Assembly (NCBI GenBank): GCA_021199395.1
Contig: JAJQIE010000179.1
Location: forward strand, 1-18,210
Origin: Lachnospiraceae bacterium
Lineage (GTDB): Bacteria; Bacillota; Clostridia; Lachnospirales; Lachnospiraceae
Direction: 5' to 3'
Length of the DNA: 18,210 nucleotides
Made by a program: the position numbers and the translations under genes. Positions 1-7,446 of this stretch are shown here, one piece after another (within the stretch, counting starts at the first letter, position 1; each line of letters begins with the position of its first letter). The notes below the pieces were generated by a model, which saw nothing but the letters and a program-made list of their open reading frames with translations, was not told the origin of the DNA and did not search any database.

Positions 1-210
1 ATACACAGACAGTTGCTGAATTACCGGGATCAGGGAAACTCTGTGATTCTGATTTCCAGTGAACTCACAGAGATTATGAGCCTTTCTGACCGTGTGATTG
101 TAATGTACAAAGGCAGAATTTCAGGAGAGGTAGACCCGAAAACCGTGAGCACAATGCGGGTAGGTCTTCTTATGGCTGGAATTACAGAGGCAAAGGAGGC
201 GAATCAGTGA
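1..210 (+). CDS. Sugar/nucleoside ABC transporter ATP-binding protein, C-terminal fragment
   Basis: This is the last 69 codons of a gene that starts before the window. The reading frame is open from base 1 and stops at 208-210. The visible part resembles the end of the second nucleotide-binding domain of RbsA/YufO-type double ATPases: an amphipathic helix, then LISSEL in the switch (H-loop) region, where the usual His is replaced as is common in the second domain, then DRVIVMYKGRI. Walker and signature motifs lie upstream, outside the window. It should energise uptake through the two permeases that follow directly. An AAAGGAGG site inside its last codons serves the next gene. The exact substrate cannot be read from this fragment. 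Confidence 0.85.
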   Translation: MHRQLLNYRDQGNSVILISSELTEIMSLSDRVIVMYKGRISGEVDPKTVSTMRVGLLMAGITEAKEANQ

Positions 211-1274
211 TGGAAAGAAGGATAAATGGAATACTGAGAAGTCTTTTAAATTGTCTGATTCCCATTGGGCTGGCGTTTTTTGTCGGAGGGATTGTTATTC
301 TGATGATTGGGGAAAATCCGATCGAGGCGTATGGCGTGCTTCTGAGAAAATCCTTCTTTACCGCTGTGGGATTTCAGAATACTCTGCACTATGCCGGCCC
401 GATGATCCTGACCGGTCTGGCTATTGCCGTGACATTTAAGGCGAATATCTATAATATGGGAGTTGAAGGGTCACTGCTGATCGGCGCGTTTTCCGCAGGT
501 ATCGTAGGAGCGAATCTGACCGGACTTCCTTCTCCTGTGGTAAAGCTCCTCTGCTTTGCGGTAGCGATCGTCTTTGGCGTGGCTTTTGCACTGATTGCGG
601 CTGTGCTGAAGGTAAAGTTCCGCGCTGATGAGATGGTAGTGACCATGATGATGAATTACGCATTGTCAAAGGTACTGGAATATCTGGCTACCACAGTGTT
701 CCGGGACAGCGGCAGCGGTTATGTATGTACGCCGGTTGTCAGCGACAAGGCGATGTTTATGCGTATTTTTGGAAGATCCAGGTTGACTTTGTTTTTTTTC
801 ATAGTAATAGCTTTGCTCATTATTATGTACATAGTGATGAAAAAGTCAAAGCTCGGATATGAGATTACTGCGATGGGTCGGAATTTCGAGTTTGCGGAAG
901 CGGTCGGCATGAATGTCGGTCGTAAAATTATTACAGTTATGGTGATTTCCGGTGCGCTTGCCGGTATAGCCGGAGCCGGATGGATGATGGAGGATCAGTA
1001 CCGTTATACACTCGATTTCTCCGGAAGTCCGGGGCTTGGATGGGACGGTATGCTGATCGCGCTGATGGGCGGGCATGATCCGATTGGTATCCTGATCGCC
1101 GCGATTTTTTACGCGGGGTTAAAGACCGGCGCGGACAGCATCAATATGTATACAAATGTGCCGAAAGAGATCGTTTCACTGATTCAGGGTCTGATCGTAC
1201 TGTTCCTGGCGGTGAAATTTATCAGCGAACGGTTCCGTCCGCTGAAGTTCAAGAGCAGTGCAAAGGAGGTGTAG
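210..1274 (+). CDS. ABC transporter permease, nucleoside/BMP family (YufP-like)
   Basis: A polytopic membrane protein of about 354 residues with many hydrophobic helices, the first at about residues 10-33. The motif NMGVEGSLLIGA after the second hydrophobic stretch is typical of the branched-chain/ribose-type permease family (BPD_transp_2), especially the YufP/NupP nucleoside subgroup. The ATG at 210 shares one base with the upstream stop and has GGAGG at 195-199; an in-frame GTG at 207 is the alternative start. Tight packing with the ATPase and with a second, shorter permease matches the two-permease layout of purine/pyrimidine nucleoside importers served by a BmpA-type lipoprotein. The substrate is inferred from the family and from the nucleoside-processing genes downstream. 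Confidence 0.92.
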   Translation: MERRINGILRSLLNCLIPIGLAFFVGGIVILMIGENPIEAYGVLLRKSFFTAVGFQNTLHYAGPMILTGLAIAVTFKANIYNMGVEGSLLIGAFSAGIVGANLTGLPSPVVKLLCFAVAIVFGVAFALIAAVLKVKFRADEMVVTMMMNYALSKVLEYLATTVFRDSGSGYVCTPVVSDKAMFMRIFGRSRLTLFFFIVIALLIIMYIVMKKSKLGYEITAMGRNFEFAEAVGMNVGRKIITVMVISGALAGIAGAGWMMEDQYRYTLDFSGSPGLGWDGMLIALMGGHDPIGILIAAIFYAGLKTGADSINMYTNVPKEIVSLIQGLIVLFLAVKFISERFRPLKFKSSAKEV

Positions 1275-1277
1275 AGT

Positions 1278-2183
1278 ATGCAGCTGTTACAAAGTATTCT
1301 TTATGATTGTATTTATCACAGCGCTCCGATCATCCTCTGCGTGCTGGGAGGTATGTTTGCCTACAATGCGAACGTGTTGAATATCGGACTGGAAGGTATG
1401 ATGCTGAATGGGGCATTTATCTCGGTGCTCACGTATTACTTTACGCAGAATATGCTGCTGACTCTGGTGCTCACAATATTGAGCACACTGGTTTACGGAC
1501 TGGTGTTTTCCTTCCTTGGAGTGACGCTGAAAGGAAATGTTATCATCATTGGTCTGGCTGTCAACATGATTTCATCGGCTGTGGCGGGCTTTGTACTGGT
1601 GATTATGAATTCATCGAATATTATTTTGCAGGAGTTCGATCTGAACGCACTGAAGATCAATATTCCGATTATTCAGAGGATTCCTTTTATCGGTTCGATC
1701 GTCAGCGGACATCCTCCGATCACATATATCAGTTTTCTGATGATTTTTCTGATGTATGTATTGATGTACCACACGAAATTTGGAATCTATGTCCGTGTAG
1801 TGGGGGAGAGCGAGGAGGCTGCCAGAGCGATTGGTCTTCATATTGATTTTTACAAATATGCCGCTATCCTGATCGGAGCTGTAGGCTGCGCTCTTGGCGG
1901 GATGAACCTTTCTCTGGAGCGTCTGGGACTTTATACAAATGATATGGCTGCTGGAAGAGGTTTTATCGCTATCGCGGCTATTTACTGTGGACAGGGAAAA
2001 CCGGTGCAGTCATCGATTTATGCAATCCTGTTCGGGCTTTCGCGATCGCTTGCAGTCAATCTGAGCGTGTATGCGGGGAATGCTTCCGGATTGTTTGACT
2101 GTTTCCCATACATATTGATGATAATTGTGCTTGCGGCTTCGTCCTATGTGAAGCACAAGAGTATAAAGGTGAGAGGTTTTTAA
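1278..2183 (+). CDS. ABC transporter permease, nucleoside/BMP family (YufQ-like)
   Basis: The second permease of the importer, 301 residues, with about eight hydrophobic segments. The hallmark NIGLEGMML sequence (around residues 35-43) is the counterpart of NMGVEGSLL in the preceding permease. It starts three bases after the previous stop, with AAAGGAGG at 1262-1269. Together with the upstream ATPase and permease it would form a heterodimeric inner-membrane channel. The substrate-binding lipoprotein is not seen here and probably lies upstream of the window. The following hydrolase gene begins at the base right after this stop, so importer and enzymes are probably translated from one message. 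Confidence 0.92.
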   Translation: MQLLQSILYDCIYHSAPIILCVLGGMFAYNANVLNIGLEGMMLNGAFISVLTYYFTQNMLLTLVLTILSTLVYGLVFSFLGVTLKGNVIIIGLAVNMISSAVAGFVLVIMNSSNIILQEFDLNALKINIPIIQRIPFIGSIVSGHPPITYISFLMIFLMYVLMYHTKFGIYVRVVGESEEAARAIGLHIDFYKYAAILIGAVGCALGGMNLSLERLGLYTNDMAAGRGFIAIAAIYCGQGKPVQSSIYAILFGLSRSLAVNLSVYAGNASGLFDCFPYILMIIVLAASSYVKHKSIKVRGF

Positions 2184-2750
2184 ATGAAACAGACAGCGTT
2201 ATTAATCGTAGATATGGTAAAGGATTTTACTGATCCGGAAGGGCTTGTCTTTTATCCTCAGAACCGGGAAATCCTGCCCCGAATCCGGAAGGTGCTTGAC
2301 AGGTGCAGGGAGGAGGAATGTCTGATCGTATTTCTGCAGCATTGTAATCGAAAGAATAAGGTGGATCGGAAAATCGCCTCGATGCGTCCCAATTGTATGG
2401 AAGGGACGGACGGGATTGAGATCGACCCGATGCTTCCTGTGGATGAGAAGAAGGATTATGTCATTCGGAAACGCAGATACAGCGGATTTTTTGGAACGGA
2501 TCTGGATCTGGTGCTCAGGGAAAACGGTATTGAGAATCTGATCATTGTGGGCACAAAAACAAATTGCTGTATTCGCGCCACCGTGACGGATGCGTTTTAT
2601 CTCGACTATAATCCAATCGTGCTCAGCGACTGTGTCGCGACAAATTCTGAAACTGTAAATCAGGTGCATCTGGAGGATATCCGAAAATATCTGGGTCAGG
2701 TGATGGACAGTGAGGAACTGTTTGAAAAGCTGGGCGCGCGGGAGCTCTGA
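2184..2750 (+). CDS. Isochorismatase-family cysteine hydrolase
   Basis: A cytosolic hydrolase of 188 residues in the isochorismatase/nicotinamidase superfamily. The catalytic triad can be placed: Asp10 in LLIVDMVKDF, Lys96 in the stretch before RRYSGFFGTDLD, and Cys129 in GTKTNCCI, where the second Cys aligns with the family nucleophile. Members cleave C-N bonds in amides such as nicotinamide, N-carbamoylsarcosine and ureidoacrylate. The ATG directly follows the permease stop, with AAAGGTGAGAGG upstream. In this operon it might remove an amide or carbamoyl group from a released base or its degradation product. That role is inferred, since sequence alone does not fix the substrate in this superfamily. 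Confidence 0.88.
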   Translation: MKQTALLIVDMVKDFTDPEGLVFYPQNREILPRIRKVLDRCREEECLIVFLQHCNRKNKVDRKIASMRPNCMEGTDGIEIDPMLPVDEKKDYVIRKRRYSGFFGTDLDLVLRENGIENLIIVGTKTNCCIRATVTDAFYLDYNPIVLSDCVATNSETVNQVHLEDIRKYLGQVMDSEELFEKLGAREL

Positions 2751-2840
2751 GCGGACAGTGGAACAATGACTCGTGACCGAAAACAGACAAAAACGATAAA
2801 AGCGGTAAAAGTGGTATAAATAGAAAAGGAGGTGATATCT

Positions 2841-3791
2841 ATGGGATATGATGTGTTGACAAGTGGTTATGTCAGCATGGATCATATTATTAATGTGGCT
2901 TCCCCGGTTCGGGTCGGATATACGTCTCTGATCACGAACGCAGATAATACAAAAATACAATACGGAGGATGCTCTGTAAATATAGCAGTGGCTCTGAGTA
3001 AGCTCGGATTTCTGGCAATGCCGGTGCTCCGGGTGGGAGCAGATTGGGAAAGTAATGGATTTAAAAGGTTTCTGATGGAAGCCGGTGTGTCGCTGGATGC
3101 GACTACCGTGCTTGACGACGAGGCTACGTCTACCTGTTATCTGCTTCAGGATAATCATAATGACCACTATACGATTTTTTATCCAGGTTCCATGGATCGA
3201 AAATATGCTGTGCCAATACCGGATCAGTTTTTTGAAAATACAAAGCTTGGCGTGGTAACTGTAGCCAGCCGACAGGATAATCGGTATTTTGTGGATCAGT
3301 GTAAAAAGCATGGAGTTCCGATCGTATTTGGAATGAAGGATGATTTCGACGCGTTTCCTGCTGTCTTTCTGAAGGAGCTTCTTGAGGAAAGCAGTATTAT
3401 TTTCATGAATGAGGTGGAGCGGGAAATCATAGAGCAGATATATGGATGTTCAACGATAAAGAGACTGTTTGAGACCGGAAAGGTACAGCTTTTGATTACG
3501 ACGCTTGGTAAAGAGGGAAGCATATGTTATGAGAAAACCGCGGATGGTATAAAAGAATACCGCACGGGAATCTGTCAGGTAGATCAGGTGGTAGATGCCA
3601 CTGGATCCGGAGACGCGTTTATGTCTGGATTTCTGTATGGATACCTGAATAAGAGGCCCATACAGAAATGCTGTGAGCTTGGTACGGTTCTGGCGGCGTT
3701 CGTATTACAGAAGGAGGGATGCTGCACAAATATTCCGACCGCAGCCGAGCTTGAAGAGAGGACAGAAGAGTTCCATGTAAATGGCAGATAA
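2841..3791 (+). CDS. PfkB/ribokinase-family carbohydrate or nucleoside kinase
   Basis: 316 residues from the ATG at 2841, which has an excellent AAAAGGAGG at 2824-2832; an in-frame GTG at 2832 lies inside this site and is unlikely to be the start. Family marks are YGGCSVNIAVALSKLG near residues 41-56 (substrate-binding Gly pair), the NxxE motif as NEVE at 190-193 (Mg2+/phosphate), and the anion-hole signature DATGSGDAF at 252-260, with Asp258 as catalytic base. The enzyme transfers the ATP gamma-phosphate to a hydroxyl of a sugar, nucleoside or sugar phosphate. Next to a nucleoside phosphorylase, plausible substrates are the imported nucleoside, free pentose, or pentose 1-phosphate, as in the archaeal ribose-1-phosphate kinase of the same superfamily. 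The specificity is not resolved. Confidence 0.9.
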   Translation: MGYDVLTSGYVSMDHIINVASPVRVGYTSLITNADNTKIQYGGCSVNIAVALSKLGFLAMPVLRVGADWESNGFKRFLMEAGVSLDATTVLDDEATSTCYLLQDNHNDHYTIFYPGSMDRKYAVPIPDQFFENTKLGVVTVASRQDNRYFVDQCKKHGVPIVFGMKDDFDAFPAVFLKELLEESSIIFMNEVEREIIEQIYGCSTIKRLFETGKVQLLITTLGKEGSICYEKTADGIKEYRTGICQVDQVVDATGSGDAFMSGFLYGYLNKRPIQKCCELGTVLAAFVLQKEGCCTNIPTAAELEERTEEFHVNGR

Positions 3792-3814
3792 GAAAAACAG
3801 AATGGAGGTAAAAT

Positions 3815-4573
3815 ATGGGAACTTTATATATGGGCGCGAATGAGGGACAGATAGCAGATTATGTAATTTTCTCCGGAGATCCATGGCGTGTTGAGGTGGT
3901 TAAGAAATATCTGGATAATCCAGAAAAAATCGCGTTTCTCAGAGAATTTAATACATATACCGGTACCTACAAGGGCGTAAGGATTACGGCAAGCTCTACG
4001 GGGATGGGATCCCCGACGGCCGCCATCGCGATGGAGGAAATGTACGAGGCCGGCATGAAGGTGGCTGTGCGCATGGGGACAGTGATGGCGCTGCAGGATG
4101 GAATGCTTGGTAAATTTATTATCCCGATCGCAGCAATGCGCCGTGAATGCACCAGCGATACTTATGTGGAGAAAGCGTATCCCGCTGTGGCGGATATTGA
4201 GCTTGTGAATATCATGAATGAAACAGTGACGGATATGGGTGCGGAATATGTGAATGGCATAAGCTGTACAATGGATGGATTTTACAGTCAGATGCACGAT
4301 TCCCGTTTCTCACTGGAATCGGGAAGGAATCTGAGCGGTGTGTTTGAAGAACTGAAGAAGCTGCATGTGACTGGCGTAGATATGGAATCATCCTGCATGA
4401 TGACGCTAGGCCGTCTGATGGGCGTTAAAACCTGTGTTGTTACAATGACAACTGTACTGGAGAATCTGAAGGAAGTATTAAAGGGTCAGGAGCGCATTGA
4501 TGCGGAGGATCTGCTCTGCCGCACGGCGCTCGAAGGGATTTACCGGTACCATAGGAAAGGAGCGAAGCTATGA
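3815..4573 (+). CDS. Nucleoside phosphorylase, Udp/DeoD (PNP_UDP_1) superfamily
   Basis: 252 residues. It should split a nucleoside with phosphate into base and pentose 1-phosphate. Visible motifs are GDPWR at residues 21-25 (phosphate Arg), STGMGSPT at 61-68 (phosphate loop), VRMGTV at 85-90 and VDMES at 188-192, where the Glu contacts the ribose hydroxyls. The C-terminal region has VVTMTT where purine phosphorylases carry a catalytic Asp (SDH-like), so a DeoD role is unlikely. The uridine-phosphorylase base-binding QxR is also not clearly kept: the region reads FYSQMHDSRF. The start has GGAGG at 3804-3808. The last bases overlap the next gene as ATGA at 4570-4573, indicating translational coupling to the BtpA-family protein. 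Confidence 0.88.
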   Translation: MGTLYMGANEGQIADYVIFSGDPWRVEVVKKYLDNPEKIAFLREFNTYTGTYKGVRITASSTGMGSPTAAIAMEEMYEAGMKVAVRMGTVMALQDGMLGKFIIPIAAMRRECTSDTYVEKAYPAVADIELVNIMNETVTDMGAEYVNGISCTMDGFYSQMHDSRFSLESGRNLSGVFEELKKLHVTGVDMESSCMMTLGRLMGVKTCVVTMTTVLENLKEVLKGQERIDAEDLLCRTALEGIYRYHRKGAKL

Positions 4574-5355
4574 GTAAGGAACTGTTATCAAAAGGATCGC
4601 AGACAATTATCGGTATGGTTCATTGTCTGCCTTTGCCGGGAACCTGTGGGTTTGACGGAAATTACAGCAAAATAATGGATCGCGCGGTGGAGGACGCCAT
4701 TACGCTTGAAAAAGCCGGTGTGGATGCCCTTATCGTAGAAAATATGGGAGATACGCCATTTGCGGCATTGCTGGATAAAGCACAGATAACGGCTTTGACT
4801 GCTGCCGCGGTGAAGGTGCGGGAGGCTGTAAAGATTCCGATAGGGATAGACGCTGCTTTCAACGACTGTGAGGTATCGCTTTCGATTGCCGCAATGTGCG
4901 GCGCGAGCTTTATCCGCGTGCCGGTATTTGTAGATACCGTGCTTTTCAGCGATGGAATTATTTATCCATGCGCGCGCAAATGTATGAATTTCCGCAGAAG
5001 TATGGGGCTTGAGCATGTCAGGATCTTGGCGGATGTACAGGTAAAGCACGCGAATATGCTGAATCCGCAGATTACTGTGGAAATGAGCGCTAAGGACGCG
5101 GTAAGCAACGGAGCGGATGGAATCATTGTGACCGGAGCTGTGGTAGGTGCTGAGACGCCGATCGATATGCTGAAGCGGGTACAAAAGGTGGTAAAGGTAC
5201 CGGTATTTGCGGGAAGCGGCGTAAATCGAAGCAATATTCACGATCAGCTCCAGATCGCGGACGGATGCATTATCGGATCAAGTCTGAAAAAAGATGGCAT
5301 ACTGACAAATCCGATTGATTATGATCTTGTAAGAGAAGTGGTTGAGGCATTGTAG
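4570..5355 (+). CDS. BtpA/SgcQ family TIM-barrel protein
   Basis: 261 residues. The N-terminal IGMVHCLPLPGT and the block ALIVENMGDTPF (about residues 54-65) are characteristic of the BtpA/SgcQ family (COG0434). The C-terminal GSGVNRSN and IIGSSLKKDG look like the phosphate-binding end of a (beta/alpha)8 barrel. BtpA was first linked to photosystem I stability in cyanobacteria; SgcQ sits in an E. coli sugar operon. To my knowledge no enzymatic reaction is firmly established for the family. Overlap with the phosphorylase gene by ATGA suggests it acts on the phosphorolysis product or its phosphorylated derivative. The AGGAAAGGAG region before the start is a good binding site. The function is inferred from context only. 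Confidence 0.87.
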   Translation: MSKELLSKGSQTIIGMVHCLPLPGTCGFDGNYSKIMDRAVEDAITLEKAGVDALIVENMGDTPFAALLDKAQITALTAAAVKVREAVKIPIGIDAAFNDCEVSLSIAAMCGASFIRVPVFVDTVLFSDGIIYPCARKCMNFRRSMGLEHVRILADVQVKHANMLNPQITVEMSAKDAVSNGADGIIVTGAVVGAETPIDMLKRVQKVVKVPVFAGSGVNRSNIHDQLQIADGCIIGSSLKKDGILTNPIDYDLVREVVEAL

Positions 5356-5358
5356 TGG

Positions 5359-5376
5359 TGCAGCGAAACTGCTGCA
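5359..5376 (+). repeat. Short perfect hairpin between operon genes
   Basis: A six-base perfect inverted repeat (TGCAGC / GCTGCA) with a six-base GAAACT loop lies four bases after the btpA-like stop. No U-run follows, so it is not a standard terminator. It could be an mRNA processing or stability element, since the next gene starts 74 bases later with its own strong ribosome binding site. It could also be chance. Confidence 0.3.
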
Positions 5377-5449
5377 TGGGGATTTACTGTATATCAGTTG
5401 GAAAATTGTATCATAAACGGGCAAAAAGAACAGACAGGAGGAAAAAACT

Positions 5450-6592
5450 ATGATGAGACCAATGAAACTGGCAGGCAGTGAGCTGATGTTTGGGGAGGGC
5501 TGTCTTGCTTACATTAAAACAATGAAATATAAAAAGGTGTCGATTGTGATTGGCGGCTTCAGTATGGTAAAGAGCGGAATGCTGGATAAGGTAAAGGACT
5601 ATTTTGCGGAGACCGGGGCGGAGACTATGGTAATTTCCGGTGTGGAGCCGGATCCGCATTTTTCCACAGTCATGCGCGGAGCAGATGAGATGAAGGCATT
5701 CGAACCGGATCTGATCGTGGCGCTTGGCGGCGGTTCCGTTATGGACGCGGCGAAAACGATGTGGATTTACTATGAGCACCCGGAGTTGACAAAATTGTCA
5801 GATGTTTTTCCTCCAAACGCATTCCCTAAGCTGAGAGCAAAGGCAAAATTCTGTTGCATTCCATCGACCAGCGGAACGGCGAGCGAGGTATCCAGATCCG
5901 TTGTGATTACGGACGAGAAGGGTATCAAGCAGGGACTTGGAAATATGGAAATGATGCCGGATATTGCAATCTGTGATCCGGAGGTGACGGAATCCATGCC
6001 GCCGCATATCACCGCAGAGACCGGGATGGACGCGCTGACACATGCTCTGGAGGCGCTTGTATCAAACCGCGCGAACTATATGAGCGATATTCTGGCGAAG
6101 GCAGCGGCGAAGGATATTATAGAGAATCTGCCGAAAGCATACGAAAACGGGCATGACCGGAAGGCGAGAGAAATAATGGTAAATGCCTCGATGACAGCCG
6201 GCATGGCGTTTACAAACGTGTCCCTGGGAATTGTACATTCTATGGCACATACGTTGGGAAGCTATTTCCATATCGCTCACGGTCTGGCGGATGCGATTCT
6301 TCTGCCTTATATCATGGAGTTTAACAGTGCTGAGCCTTATGCGAAAAAAGCCTATGAGGATTTTGCGGTTTCTATTGGCAGCGATAATCTGATCGAAACG
6401 GTGAAGGAGCTGAATAACCAGGTGGGTATTCCGGAAAGTCTGAAAGCTGTGATACCGGATGAGGAAAACTATATGAGTATGCTTGATGAGATGGCTCCGG
6501 TGGCAAAGGGAGACGGCTGCACGAAAACCAATCCGATCATACCGGATCTGGATCAGTTTAAAGAACTGTTCAAAATTGCATACAGAGGCTAA
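5450..6592 (+). CDS. Iron-containing alcohol dehydrogenase
   Basis: 380 residues, the normal length for group III Fe-ADHs such as FucO. The cofactor loop GGGSVMDAAK is at residues 93-102 and PSTSGTASEVS at 138-148. The metal ligands can be assigned as Asp194, His198 (TGMDALTHA), His263 (GIVHSMAHT) and His277 (IAHGLADA), with spacing matching FucO closely. It should reversibly reduce an aldehyde to an alcohol with NAD(P)H in the cytosol. The ATG at 5450 is preceded by GGAGG at 5437-5441. Placed after a phosphorylase, a kinase and a BtpA-like protein, it may reduce a short aldehyde released by cleavage of the sugar phosphate, much as Fe-ADHs do in fermentative deoxysugar pathways. The substrate is inferred. 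Confidence 0.92.
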   Translation: MMRPMKLAGSELMFGEGCLAYIKTMKYKKVSIVIGGFSMVKSGMLDKVKDYFAETGAETMVISGVEPDPHFSTVMRGADEMKAFEPDLIVALGGGSVMDAAKTMWIYYEHPELTKLSDVFPPNAFPKLRAKAKFCCIPSTSGTASEVSRSVVITDEKGIKQGLGNMEMMPDIAICDPEVTESMPPHITAETGMDALTHALEALVSNRANYMSDILAKAAAKDIIENLPKAYENGHDRKAREIMVNASMTAGMAFTNVSLGIVHSMAHTLGSYFHIAHGLADAILLPYIMEFNSAEPYAKKAYEDFAVSIGSDNLIETVKELNNQVGIPESLKAVIPDEENYMSMLDEMAPVAKGDGCTKTNPIIPDLDQFKELFKIAYRG

Positions 6593-6610
6593 AAAGTAGG
6601 AGAACAGAGC

Positions 6611-7336
6611 ATGGAGATTATTTTATATTTGTCAAATGGATATCCGACGATAGATGCCAGCATTCAGATGGCAAAGGAATACGCGGACGCGGGATGCAGG
6701 ATGATTGAGATTGATTTTCCGTCCAGAAATCCGTTTCTGGAGAGCGAAATGATTCAAAACCGGATGCAGAAAGCGCTTGAGGTCTGCGATGATTATGACG
6801 CATACATGGAGGAAATCGTGGAGGTAAAAAAGAGCCTTCCCGATGTGAGACTGTTGGTGCTCTCTTATGAGAATACAATAAGAGAGATTGGCGTGGAGAA
6901 ATTTATCCGCTTCTGCCTGGAAAATGAGTTTCATGATGTCCTGCTCGTAGGGCTGACGAATAATGAGGTAAAGGAAAAAATCATTGCCGCGGGGCTGCGT
7001 GTGTCCTGTTATGTGCAGTACCAGATGTTGGAGGAGGAAATCGAGTCCGCAAAAAATTCAAACGGATTCGTTTATCTTCAGGCAAAGCCAAAGCCGGGAC
7101 AGGGTTATGTGAATCCAAACTATCCGACTTTAAAGGATTGTGTGCAGGGATTGCGGGATCATGGGATCGACCGTCCGATATACTGCGGAGTCGGTGTCTA
7201 CACCCCGGAGGATGTGAGAATGGTAAAAGAGGCGGGAGGAGACGCGGCTTTTATAGGGAGCACGATTTTGAAGCTGCAGGAGGATATTCCGGCGATGAAA
7301 GAGATGATTGGAAAATTTGTCGCAGAGTGCAGGTAG
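6611..7336 (+). CDS. TrpA-like TIM-barrel protein (putative aldolase/lyase)
   Basis: 241 residues, shorter than the roughly 265 of tryptophan synthase alpha. The N-terminus aligns with TrpA: LSNGYPTIDAS, then MIEIDFPSRNPF, then EMIQNRMQKAL. In this alignment Glu33 matches catalytic Glu49 of TrpA, and the catalytic Asp60 position is Glu44. Tyr155 in FVYLQAKP may match Tyr175, and FIGSTILK at 214-221 resembles the phosphate-gripping loop. There is no trpB or other trp gene nearby, so a tryptophan role is improbable. TrpA catalyses a retro-aldol cleavage that releases glyceraldehyde 3-phosphate, so a related cleavage of a phosphosugar intermediate is a reasonable guess. The start has AGTAGGAGA at 6596-6604. 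It is the last gene of the operon. Confidence 0.75.
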   Translation: MEIILYLSNGYPTIDASIQMAKEYADAGCRMIEIDFPSRNPFLESEMIQNRMQKALEVCDDYDAYMEEIVEVKKSLPDVRLLVLSYENTIREIGVEKFIRFCLENEFHDVLLVGLTNNEVKEKIIAAGLRVSCYVQYQMLEEEIESAKNSNGFVYLQAKPKPGQGYVNPNYPTLKDCVQGLRDHGIDRPIYCGVGVYTPEDVRMVKEAGGDAAFIGSTILKLQEDIPAMKEMIGKFVAECR

Positions 7337-7361
7337 ACAGAGTACGGGCAAATCAGGAGAT

Positions 7362-7396
7362 AAACAGGCAGGGAGAGGTGATTTTCCTGCCTGTTT
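7362..7396 (+). terminator. Hairpin closing the nucleoside-type operon
   Basis: An 11-base perfect inverted repeat (AAACAGGCAGG at 7362-7372, CCTGCCTGTTT at 7386-7396) lies 26 bases after the last operon gene. The A-rich and T-rich ends mean that either strand's transcript ends its stem in U's, so it may terminate transcription from both sides: the operon on plus and the ParA-like gene on minus. The U-run is only three bases, so its strength is uncertain. Confidence 0.65.
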
Positions 7397-7446
7397 GTAG
7401 TGCGCAGATCCGGGAAAGGCGCTCCCCTATCCGATTAGTAGAAGGA

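Noticed and set aside
2766..2819. A tiny Lys/Arg-rich frame between the hydrolase and the PfkB kinase
   Set aside because: Only 17 codons, no ribosome binding site, and it overlaps an imperfect AAAGYGGTAAAAGTGGTA repeat that explains the basic composition.
2832..2840. GTG at 2832 as the PfkB kinase start
   Set aside because: It lies within the AAAAGGAGG ribosome binding site that is correctly spaced for the ATG at 2841.
2202..3311. A 369-codon minus-strand open frame opposite the isochorismatase-like and PfkB genes
   Set aside because: It runs antisense across two well-supported genes and their spacer, has unusual His/Ile/Arg-rich composition, and shows no recognisable motif or good ribosome binding site. 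It is a shadow frame.
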